NCBI RefSeq assembly: GCF_024756275.1 | Contig: NZ_JANUGQ010000001.1 | Location: 372,001 to 436,000 of the forward strand | Direction of reading: 5' to 3' | DNA from: Streptomyces pyxinae | GTDB lineage: Bacteria; Actinomycetota; Actinomycetes; Streptomycetales; Streptomycetaceae | Length of the DNA: 64,000 bases | Shown here: positions 35,001-41,508 of the stretch, piece by piece | Position numbering within the stretch: the stretch's first letter is position 1 | How the letters are laid out: each line of letters opens with the position of its first letter | Translations under genes and position numbers: made by a program | Notes under the pieces: generated by a model | Told to the model about the DNA's origin: nothing | Database searches by the model: none | The model's input: only the letters and a program-made list of their open reading frames with translations

Positions 35001-36074
35001 GCCGTTGGCCAGCTCCAGCAGCCGGCCGCCGCTGCGCCGGTTCTCGCTGAGCGCGTACCGGGCGGCGGGGGTGCCGTCCCGGTGGGCGAAGTGCTCGGGG
35101 AAGTCGTCCAGATTGGCCACCGAGGCACCGCGCCAGCCGTAGATGGCCTGGCAGGGGTCGCCCACGGCGGTGACCGGATGGCCCGTGCCGCCGCCGAAGA
35201 GGCCGGAGAGCAGCAGCCGCTGGGCGACCGAGGTGTCCTGGTACTCGTCGAGCAGCACCACCCGGAACTCGTCCCGGAGGATCGCGCCCACCTCCGGCCG
35301 CTCCAGGGCGAGCCGGGCGGAGAGGGCGATCTGGTCCCCGAAGTCGAGCAGGTCGCGCTCGCCCTTGGCGGTCCGGTAGCGCTGGACCAGGCCCAGCAGC
35401 TCGCGGCGGGCGGCGGCGGCCTCCGGGATCTTGCGCAGGTCGGCGTTGCTGAGCCGGGCACCGGCCAGCTCGTCGAGCAGCCCGGTGTCGTACGCCAGCA
35501 GCTCGGCCGGCTCGACCAGGTGCTCGGCCAGCTCGGCGTCGAGCGCCAGCAGATCCCCGACCAGGGTGGCGAAGGACTTGGTGAGCGCGGGATACGGGCC
35601 GGGGGCCTCGCGGAGCACCCGGGCGGCGAGCTGGTAGCGGGTGGCGTCGGCGAGCAGCCGGGCGGACGGCTCCAGGCCGATGCGCAGACCGTGGTCGGTG
35701 AGGAGCTGCCCGGCGAAGGCGTGGTACGTGGAGATGCGCGGCTCGCCCTGGACGGCCGGGTCGCCGGTGGCCGGGTCCACCGCCGGGTCGGGGTCGGTGA
35801 TCCCGGCCCGGACCAGCGCCGTACGCACCCGCTCGGCCAGCTCCCCGGCGGCCTTGTTGGTGAAGGTGAGGCCCAGCACCTGCTCGGGCGCGACCTGCCC
35901 GGTGCCGACCAGCCAGACCACCCGGGCGGCCATCACCGTCGTCTTGCCGGAGCCGGCGCCGGCTACGACGACCCCCGGGGCGGGCGGGGCGGTGATGCAC
36001 TCCGTCTGCTCCGGGGTGAACGGGATGCCGAGCAGCTCCTTGAGCTGGTCGGGGTCGGTGAGGCGAGCGGTCAC
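32067..36074 (-). CDS. adnB: Helicase-nuclease subunit AdnB
   Basis: This 1335-residue UvrD-like motor fused to a RecB-type nuclease is one half of the AdnAB double-strand-break resection machine. Motif I GAGSGKT is at 39-45; motif II LLDEYQDTS, YGWRGA, LTAHKSKGLEWDVV and a VTFTRPR-type motif VI follow. The nuclease core IDAVYRDEATGAYEIVDWKTS is near 1230-1245. Between motor and nuclease lies a Pro/Ala/Asp-rich linker of about 220 residues (about 855-1075) with repeated ADFS units, making the protein about 230 residues longer than its mycobacterial counterpart as I recall it. The C-terminal cysteines of the partner are absent. The GTG at 36074 has only a weak Shine-Dalgarno. Confidence 0.9.
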   Translation of the reverse strand: MTARLTDPDQLKELLGIPFTPEQTECITAPPAPGVVVAGAGSGKTTVMAARVVWLVGTGQVAPEQVLGLTFTNKAAGELAERVRTALVRAGITDPDPAVDPATGDPAVQGEPRISTYHAFAGQLLTDHGLRIGLEPSARLLADATRYQLAARVLREAPGPYPALTKSFATLVGDLLALDAELAEHLVEPAELLAYDTGLLDELAGARLSNADLRKIPEAAAARRELLGLVQRYRTAKGERDLLDFGDQIALSARLALERPEVGAILRDEFRVVLLDEYQDTSVAQRLLLSGLFGGGTGHPVTAVGDPCQAIYGWRGASVANLDDFPEHFAHRDGTPAARYALSENRRSGGRLLELANGLAAPLRAMHEGVEALRPAPGAERDGSVRVALLPTQDEELAWLADSIAHLVRTGKEPGEIAVLCRTATDFPRIQAELVAREVPVEVVGLSGLLHLPEVADLVAVCEVLQDPGANASLVRLLTGPRWRIGPRDLALLGRRARLLVHRPGEETDPDQRLAAAVEGVDPAEVISLADALDTFLDAGGSLSGPGSGSGTDDGGLPFSAEARVRFARLAAELRELRRSLADPLMDVLHRVLAQTGLEVELSASPHALAARRRETLHHFLDIAAGFASLDGEASLLAFLGFLRTAAQYEKGLDNALPGGENTVKVLTAHKSKGLEWDVVAVPGLVAGQFPSARARESWTAQPQVLPHALRGDAPTLPGIDTWDAGAMKSFKEAMKEHQHTEELRLGYVTFTRPRSLLLASAHWWGPTQKRPRGPSPFLEALYEHCAAGHGEVEAWAEAPDPDAGDENPALAAATTEQPWPLPLDPDSLRRRREARDRVLAYLEAAAGPDADREPDLGAGPGPVAYPVEARPDLSPGTYPDPGMYAADARPDLSPGPADLRPDFSTAPADFPHAPADEADFSPDVSPVPADFSVAPDFSAAPADPDDPAAPEAWTAPAAPEADPDADLWADLPPASGRPADGEPPEPWDEPWPEFRSEPWPEDDLPPDPGAWEDRPARSDTTADEAPGPRTAGTPATEARAAGTPAAGTAPRTTPAGVKPPGRRPALPAPREPGEPLTPEEARAITSWDRDLDALTGELLRARATVRDVPLPASLSASQLLRLAADPDAFAQELARPMPRPPQPAARRGTRFHAWVEARFEALPLPMLGPDELPGGEVYADEPEIADERDLAALKEAFEHTPYARRTPYRMEAPFQLELAGRVVRGRIDAVYRDEATGAYEIVDWKTSRTRDGDPLQLAVYRLAWAEAHGLPADEVGAAFVYVRTGEVVRPGRLPGRRELERLLLPEPAPAGGPPGPAPHDQAHPGAGRSTPDAG

Positions 36075-36456
36075 CCCAGAGAGGCTAACCGGCGCCACCG
36101 ACAGGCCCGATTCGCCCTGTCTGTCCGGCCCTCTGCCGGGCCCTCTGCCCGAGGGCTGCCCGGGGGGGCTGTCCGGGCCGCCGGTCGCCGCGCGAGCTGC
36201 TGGCCCTCCGCCCTGCCGCCCGCCGCCCGCCGCCCGACGGCCCGGCGGCCCGCCTTCCGGGCTGTTGTCCGGGCTACCGGTCACCCGGTGGACCGGTGAC
36301 TCCGACGCCCGGTCACTCCACGAGCCGCCGGCCTCCTGCCCGCCGCCCGACGGCTCGACGGCCCGACGGCTCGACGGCCCGACTGCCCGACTGCCCGGCG
36401 GCTCGACGGTCCGGCGGCCCGCCTTTCCGGGGTGCTCCACCGACCGGGCCGCCGGG
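36075..36456. other. Repeat-filled gap between adnA and adnB
   Basis: A 382-base gap separates two genes that are usually adjacent or overlapping. It contains an 8-base tandem array (36346-36417), a copy of the adnA 3' end (36311-36333) and Pro/Gly-codon-like GC repeats near 36217-36252. No gene is evident. It may carry a separate promoter for adnB, but I see none. Confidence 0.6.
36346..36417. repeat. Nine tandem 8-base units
   Basis: In exact 8-base register the units are CCCGACGG, CTCGACGG, CCCGACGG, CTCGACGG, CCCGACTG, CCCGACTG, CCCGGCGG, CTCGACGG and TCCGGCGG. Eight is not a multiple of three, so the array is not coding. Confidence 0.85.
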
Positions 36457-39400
36457 TCACTCCACGATCTGCCGGCCCTCCGGGCGGGCGCTGCACGCCG
36501 AGCGGAAGGAGCAGTGGGCGCAATGCTGCCCGGCGGTCGGGGTGAACCGCTCGTCCAGCACCCGGCCGGCGGCGGTGGCCAGCAGCTCACCGACCCACTC
36601 GCCCGCCAGTGGCTCCTGGGCCTGCACCTTCGGCAGGGTCTCGCCGCCCTCCTTCCTGGGGGCGGGCTGCCTGAGCTGGACGAGTTCGGCACCCCCGGGC
36701 TCGGGGCGGCGGCCGTCGAAGACCTCGTCCAACGCGCCCTCCCGGACGGCGAGCTGGTAGACCGCGAGCTGGGGGTGGCGGGCGACCTCGTCCTTGGTCG
36801 GGGCCTGCTTGCCGGTCTTGAAGTCGACCACGTACGCCCGGCCCCGCTCGTCCGCCTCCACCCGGTCCATGGAGCCCCGGACGCGGACCTGGTACTCCCC
36901 CGCCGCCAGGGTCACGTCGAACTCCTGCTCGGTGGCGACCGGGGTACGGCCGGCCCGGTCCATGACGTGCCAGCGCAGGAACCGTTCCAGCGCGGCCCGG
37001 GCCTGCTCCTTCTCCTGGACCGACTTCCAGGGGGCGTCGAAGGCGAGGGCGTCCCAGACCGAGTCCAGGCGTTCCATCAGCACGGTGAGATCGGCCGGGG
37101 TACGGCCGGAGGCCACCTCGTCGGCCAGGACGTGGACCACGTTGCCGAACCCCTGGGCGGCGGTCGCCGGGGCGTCGGCCTTCACCTCCCGGCCCAGGAA
37201 CCACTGGAGGGCGCAGGTGTTGGCGAGCTGGTCCAGCGCGCTGCCGGAGAGCGCCACCGGCCGGTCCCGGTCGCGCAGCGGCACCGTGGAGCGGGTCGGC
37301 TCGTCCAGCCCCCACCAGCGGTACGGGTGGGCGGCCGGGACCAGCGGCTGGCCCTCCTCGTCGGTGAGCCCGGCCAGCCGGGCCAGCCGCCGGGCGGCCG
37401 CCTCGCGCAGCGCCTCGGACGCCTCCGGGTCCACGGTGGTGGCCCGCAGCTCCGCCACCAGGGCGGCCACCGCCAGCGGGCGGCGCGGGCGGCCGGTGAC
37501 GTCCTTGGGCTCGACGCCCAGTTCGGCCAGGAACCGGGAGGGCTGGTCGCCGTCCTCGGCGGGGGCCTTCACGGCGGTGACCACCAGCCGGTCGCGGGCC
37601 CGGGTGGCGGCGACGTAGAACAGCCGGCGCTCCTCGGCCAGCAGGGCGCCCGGGGAGAGCGGTGCGGCCAGTCCGTCCCGGCCGATCCGGTCGGCTTCGA
37701 GCAGCGAGCCCCGGCGGCGCAGATCGGGCCAGAGTCCTTCCTGCACCCCGGCGACCACGACGAGCCGCCACTCCAGGCCCTTGGCGCGGTGGGCGGTCAT
37801 CAGCCGTACGGCCCCGGGACGGACCGGGCGGCGGGAGAGCGTGTCGGCGGCGATGTCCTGGGCGTCGACCTCCTCCAGGAAGTTCAGCGCGCCGCGCCCG
37901 CCGGTGCGCTCCTCGGCCCGGGCGGCGGTGTCGAACAGGGCGCAGACGGCATCCAGGTCCCGGTCCGCGTTGCGCCCGGCGGCTCCCCCGCGCAGGGCGG
38001 CATGGTGGAGCCGCTCGGGCCAGCGGGTGCCGTCCCAGAGCCGCCAGAGGGCCTCCTCGGCCGTCCCCCCGGCCCGGAGCAGGGCCCGCACGTCCCGCAG
38101 CAGGGCGCCCAGCTGCTGGGCCTTGCGGGCGTGCGCCGGGTCGTGGACGGCGAGCCGCTCGGGCTCGGCCAGCGCCCGGGCGAGCAGCACGTCGGAGGGC
38201 GGCGGGAACGCGTTGCCGCCGGCCCGCTCCTCGTCGCGCAGCGCCCGGCCGAGGCGGCGCAGCTCGGCGCTGTCCATGGCGCCGAGCGGGGAGGTGAGCA
38301 GCCCGATGGCGGTCTCGGTGTCCAGCCAGCCGGGGGACCCGTCCCCCGGGGCGCCGTCCGCCGGGGCCCCGACCCGGTCGGCCCCACCCGTCTCCGCCGG
38401 GTCGGCCCCGCCCGTTTGCGGGTCGCCGGCCGGGCCGTCGGGCACGGTCTCGTCCCCGTCCCGCCCGGCGGCCGGCTCCGCCGGACCGTCCTCACCGGCC
38501 TCCTCCGGAGCGTTGTCCGCGCCCCCCCGCCCGTCCTCGCTCGCGTCCGGGTCGCCTCCCGGCCCGTCCTCGCGCTCGCCCCGGCCGCCGGCCGTCTCCG
38601 GTTCGACCCCGGCCGTCTCCGGACCGGCCCCAGTCGTGTCCAGGACGACCCCGGTCGTCTCCGGCCCGGCCCCAGTCGTCTCCGGACCGGCCTCGCTCGT
38701 CCGCGGGTCGCCGGCCGGACCACCCGGCGCGGCCTTGTCGCCGGGCCACCCGGCGGTCTCGCCCCCGGGGTCGTCCCCGTGCTGCCCGGCGGCCGGCTCC
38801 TCCGGGCCGTTCCCCCCGGGGTCGGCGCCGGGGCTCTCCGGCTCCCCCCGCAGCTCGGCCCGGGCGGCGGCGCGCAGGGCGGTCAGCAGCGGGGCGACGG
38901 CGGGCTCATGGCGGAGGGGCACGTCGTCGCCGTCCACCTCCAGCGGAACCCCGGCGGAGGTCAGGGCGCGCCGGAGGACCGGGATGGTGCCGCCCGCGCG
39001 GACCAGGACGGCCATCTCGTTCCAGGGCACGCCCTCCTCCAGATGGGCGCGGCGCAGGATGTCCGCGATGTTGTCCACCTCGGTGGAGGCGGTCGGGAAG
39101 GTGTACGCCTCCACCCGGCCGCCCTCCCGGGTCGCGGCGAGCTCCCGGTGGGCCCGGACCCGCTCGGTCGGGAGGCGCGGCAGCGGCATCCGGGCGGTGA
39201 GCAGCCGGGTGGCGGCCAGCAGTCCGGCCCCGGAGCGGCGGGAGCGGGTGAGCACGGCGACCGGGGCGGGCGCCCCGCCGGAGCGGCGGAAGTCGTCCGG
39301 AAAGCCGAGGATGCCGCCCACGTCCGCGCCCCGGAAGGCGTAGATCGACTGGTCCGGGTCACCGAAGGCGTACAGCGTCCGGCCGCCGCCGGCCAGCGCC

Positions 39401-40242
39401 CGGAGCAGTCGCACCTGGGCCGGGTCGGTGTCCTGGTACTCGTCCACGAAGACCGCGTCGTACTCCGGCAGGGTGACCTCCCGGGCGAGCAGCACGGCCC
39501 GGTGGACCAGCTCGGCGTAGTCCAGTACGCCCTGCATGTCCAGTACGTCCAGGTACTCCGCCAGGAAACCGGCGGCGGCCGTCCAGTCCGGGCGGGAGGT
39601 CCGGGCGGCGAAGTCGGCCAGCGCGCGGGGGCCCAGGCCCAGCTCCCGGGTGCGGGCGAGCACCGCGCGCACCTCGTCCGCGAAGCCCCGGGTGGTCAGG
39701 CAGGCGCGCAGCTCGTCCGGCCAGTGGACACCGGCCAGCCGGGTGCGCTCCAGGTCCAGCTGGCCGGCCAGCAGCTCGCGCACGGCCAGATCCTGTTCCG
39801 GGCCGGAGAGCAGGCGCAGCGGCTCGGCGAAGAGCCCGGCGTCCTGGTGGGCGCGGACCAGGGCGTAGCAGTAGCTGTGGAAGGTGGTGGCCCGGGGCGC
39901 CCGGAGACCGCCGAGCCGGGCCGCCATCCGGTCGCGGAGTTCGACGGCGGCCTTGCGGCTGAAGGTCAGGACCAGGATCCTCTCGGGGTCGGCGCCCCGC
40001 GCCACCCGGGCGGCCACGGCCTCCACCAGGGTCGTGGTCTTGCCGGTGCCCGGTCCGGCCAGCACCAGCAGCGGGCCTCCGGGGTGCTCAACCACCGCGC
40101 GCTGGGCGGCGTCCAGGAGAGGGGGTTCCACCCTCGCCGGCGGGGTGCGCACCAGCCGGTATCCGCCGGGGGCGCGCCGCCGGGCGGGGTCCGGATGCGG
40201 CCCCTGGCGCGGTACACGCCGGGCGGTGGAGGAGGAACTCAC
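36457..40242 (-). CDS. adnA: Helicase-nuclease subunit AdnA
   Basis: This 1261-residue UvrD-like motor with a C-terminal RecB-type nuclease precedes adnB. Motif I GPGTGKTTTL is near 62, motif II VDEYQDTDP follows, then YAFRGADVGG, TAHRAKGLEWRLV and FYVAATRARDR. The nuclease core has RVEADERGRAYVVDFKTGK near 1130-1145, flanked by a Cys in NTCALQW (about 1009) and CAHCSFRSAC (about 1240-1250). That C...CxxCx5C pattern fits the iron-sulfur cluster of AddB/Cas4-like nucleases. An acidic Gly/Glu/Asp/Ala-rich insert of about 170 residues (about 466-637) with GPETTG repeats interrupts the second motor domain. The GTG at 40242 is a modest start. Confidence 0.9.
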   Translation of the reverse strand: MSSSSTARRVPRQGPHPDPARRRAPGGYRLVRTPPARVEPPLLDAAQRAVVEHPGGPLLVLAGPGTGKTTTLVEAVAARVARGADPERILVLTFSRKAAVELRDRMAARLGGLRAPRATTFHSYCYALVRAHQDAGLFAEPLRLLSGPEQDLAVRELLAGQLDLERTRLAGVHWPDELRACLTTRGFADEVRAVLARTRELGLGPRALADFAARTSRPDWTAAAGFLAEYLDVLDMQGVLDYAELVHRAVLLAREVTLPEYDAVFVDEYQDTDPAQVRLLRALAGGGRTLYAFGDPDQSIYAFRGADVGGILGFPDDFRRSGGAPAPVAVLTRSRRSGAGLLAATRLLTARMPLPRLPTERVRAHRELAATREGGRVEAYTFPTASTEVDNIADILRRAHLEEGVPWNEMAVLVRAGGTIPVLRRALTSAGVPLEVDGDDVPLRHEPAVAPLLTALRAAARAELRGEPESPGADPGGNGPEEPAAGQHGDDPGGETAGWPGDKAAPGGPAGDPRTSEAGPETTGAGPETTGVVLDTTGAGPETAGVEPETAGGRGEREDGPGGDPDASEDGRGGADNAPEEAGEDGPAEPAAGRDGDETVPDGPAGDPQTGGADPAETGGADRVGAPADGAPGDGSPGWLDTETAIGLLTSPLGAMDSAELRRLGRALRDEERAGGNAFPPPSDVLLARALAEPERLAVHDPAHARKAQQLGALLRDVRALLRAGGTAEEALWRLWDGTRWPERLHHAALRGGAAGRNADRDLDAVCALFDTAARAEERTGGRGALNFLEEVDAQDIAADTLSRRPVRPGAVRLMTAHRAKGLEWRLVVVAGVQEGLWPDLRRRGSLLEADRIGRDGLAAPLSPGALLAEERRLFYVAATRARDRLVVTAVKAPAEDGDQPSRFLAELGVEPKDVTGRPRRPLAVAALVAELRATTVDPEASEALREAAARRLARLAGLTDEEGQPLVPAAHPYRWWGLDEPTRSTVPLRDRDRPVALSGSALDQLANTCALQWFLGREVKADAPATAAQGFGNVVHVLADEVASGRTPADLTVLMERLDSVWDALAFDAPWKSVQEKEQARAALERFLRWHVMDRAGRTPVATEQEFDVTLAAGEYQVRVRGSMDRVEADERGRAYVVDFKTGKQAPTKDEVARHPQLAVYQLAVREGALDEVFDGRRPEPGGAELVQLRQPAPRKEGGETLPKVQAQEPLAGEWVGELLATAAGRVLDERFTPTAGQHCAHCSFRSACSARPEGRQIVE

Positions 40243-40867
40243 GTGGATCGCCGGTCCTGACAGGTGTGCGGGCGGGGCGGGCTGGTGATCGTACGACTCA
40301 TGGGGCCGTGCGGGGCGGACGGGAGAGGGACGGAGGACGGGTGGGCAGGTGGGCCGCGGACCGGGACGGTCGTACGACTGACCGATGATGGACGACCGGC
40401 GACCGGCCGACGGCCACTGGACAGCGACCGGCCGACGGCCAAGCGACCAGCCGACGCCATCGGACAACGGCCGGACAACGGCGACCGGACAACGGCGACC
40501 GGCGGACGACGACCGGGGACCGACGGACGGCAAGCGACGACCGGCGAGCGGTGACCGGCGACAGACTGACGAGGGAGCGGAACGGGTGGACGGGACGGCA
40601 CGGCGGACGGGGCGCACGGCCCCGGCCCGGCCCGCGGGACACGGCGGCCCGGTGCCCCCGGGCGCTCCCGGCGAACCGGCCGCCCCCGCCGGGCGACCCG
40701 TACACGCTACGCGCTCCGGGACCGGACCCGGGACCGGCACCCGGGCTTCCGCCGGGACCCTGCCCCGGAAGTCCCGCCCCCGGTTCCGCCCGTCGGCCCG
40801 GTCCGGCCCGGGCGGCCGTCCGGTGGGGCCGGCGCCGCTCCGGCCGGCCGGCCGGGCGGCTGGCCGG
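40243..40867. other. Long repeat-rich gap upstream of adnA
   Basis: This is the longest non-coding stretch of the window (625 bases). It contains a dense family of GCGACCGGCCGACGGCCA and CGGACAACGGCGACC copies between about 40390 and 40570, and paired TCGTACGACT motifs at about 40289 and 40369. The open frames on both strands are repeats of the same few codons and not credible genes. The adnAB promoter should be here but I could not identify it. Confidence 0.55.
40395..40570. repeat. Degenerate GACCGGC-type tandem array
   Basis: GCGACCGGCCGACGGCCA or a near-copy occurs at about 40400, 40424 and 40443. CGGACAACGGC occurs three times in a row from about 40461, and further GACGACCGG copies follow. 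Spacing is less regular than in the other arrays of the window. Confidence 0.6.
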
Positions 40868-41239
40868 TCAGCTGTGAGTCCCGCCACTCGGGGCGGCGGG
40901 GTCCTCCGCCCCGGTGCCGTCCCAGCGGGCGCGGCGGAGGTCCAGCCGGGGCAGATGGCCCTCGGCCGCGCGGCCCGCGTCCCGCAGCGGGGTGCCCTCG
41001 GTGCGGTAGTGGTCCAGGGCCCGCAGCTCATGGCCGGGCAGCAGCCGGCCGTCCGCGCGCACCACCCGCCACCAGGGCACGGCGGAGCCGTAGAGCGACA
41101 TGACCCGCCCCACCTGGCGGGGGCCGCCCTCGCCGAGCCACTCGGCCACGTCCCCGTACGTCATCACCCGGCCCGGCGGGATGAGATCGGCCACGTCCAG
41201 CACTCGTTCCGCGTAGGCGGGAAGCTCCTCCGTGCTCAT
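40868..41239 (-). CDS. Alkyltransferase-like (ATL) DNA-damage protein
   Basis: This 123-residue protein resembles the C-terminal domain of O6-alkylguanine DNA methyltransferase, with IPPGRVMTYGDVAEWLG (DNA-binding helix region) and RQVGRVMSLYGSAVPWWRVVRADG. The catalytic PCHR of true alkyltransferases is replaced by PWWR, with Trp56 at the Cys position, so it cannot accept alkyl groups. Like other ATLs it should flag alkylated guanine for nucleotide excision repair. The syntenic M. tuberculosis gene is Rv3204. The C-terminal 30 residues are extra and acidic. The ATG at 41239 or one at 41251 may be used. It lies upstream of adnA on the same strand. Confidence 0.88.
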   Translation of the reverse strand: MSTEELPAYAERVLDVADLIPPGRVMTYGDVAEWLGEGGPRQVGRVMSLYGSAVPWWRVVRADGRLLPGHELRALDHYRTEGTPLRDAGRAAEGHLPRLDLRRARWDGTGAEDPAAPSGGTHS

Positions 41240-41508
41240 CCCGGCCATCATGCCGCAGCCCACCGACAAGCACCGACGGCGCGGACAGGCACCGACCGGC
41301 GCCCCGGCGAACGCCGACCGGCTCCGGCGGGTGACGGCCGGTCCCGACCAGCCCCGGCCCGCCCGGGGCGCGCGCCCGGCGCACCGGGACCGCGAGAGGG
41401 CCGGGCCACCCTGCCCGCCCACGGCGCCTCCCGGGCATGCCACCATCTTCCGGGCGGTGACTGGTGATACGAGATCAACAAGAGACGGCGACGACGAAGG
41501 GGCAGGAC

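Noticed and set aside
32103..36299. A 1398-codon open frame on the plus strand opposite adnB, and similar giant frames at 35641-40260, 8508-10844, 27306-29084 and 5084-7330
   Set aside because: They are antisense shadows of real genes caused by high GC. Their translations are repetitive Gly/Arg/Val/Leu-rich with no domain motifs and lack ribosome binding sites.
36346..36417. CRISPR-like array
   Set aside because: The 8-base units are contiguous without spacers. None of the repeats in the window has spacer-repeat architecture and no cas genes are present; the RecB-like domains belong to AdnA/AdnB.
40868..41446. Longer form of the alkyltransferase-like protein starting at 41446
   Set aside because: The extra N-terminal residues are Arg/Gly/Ala filler without similarity to the family. 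Starts at 41239 or 41251 give the normal ATL length.
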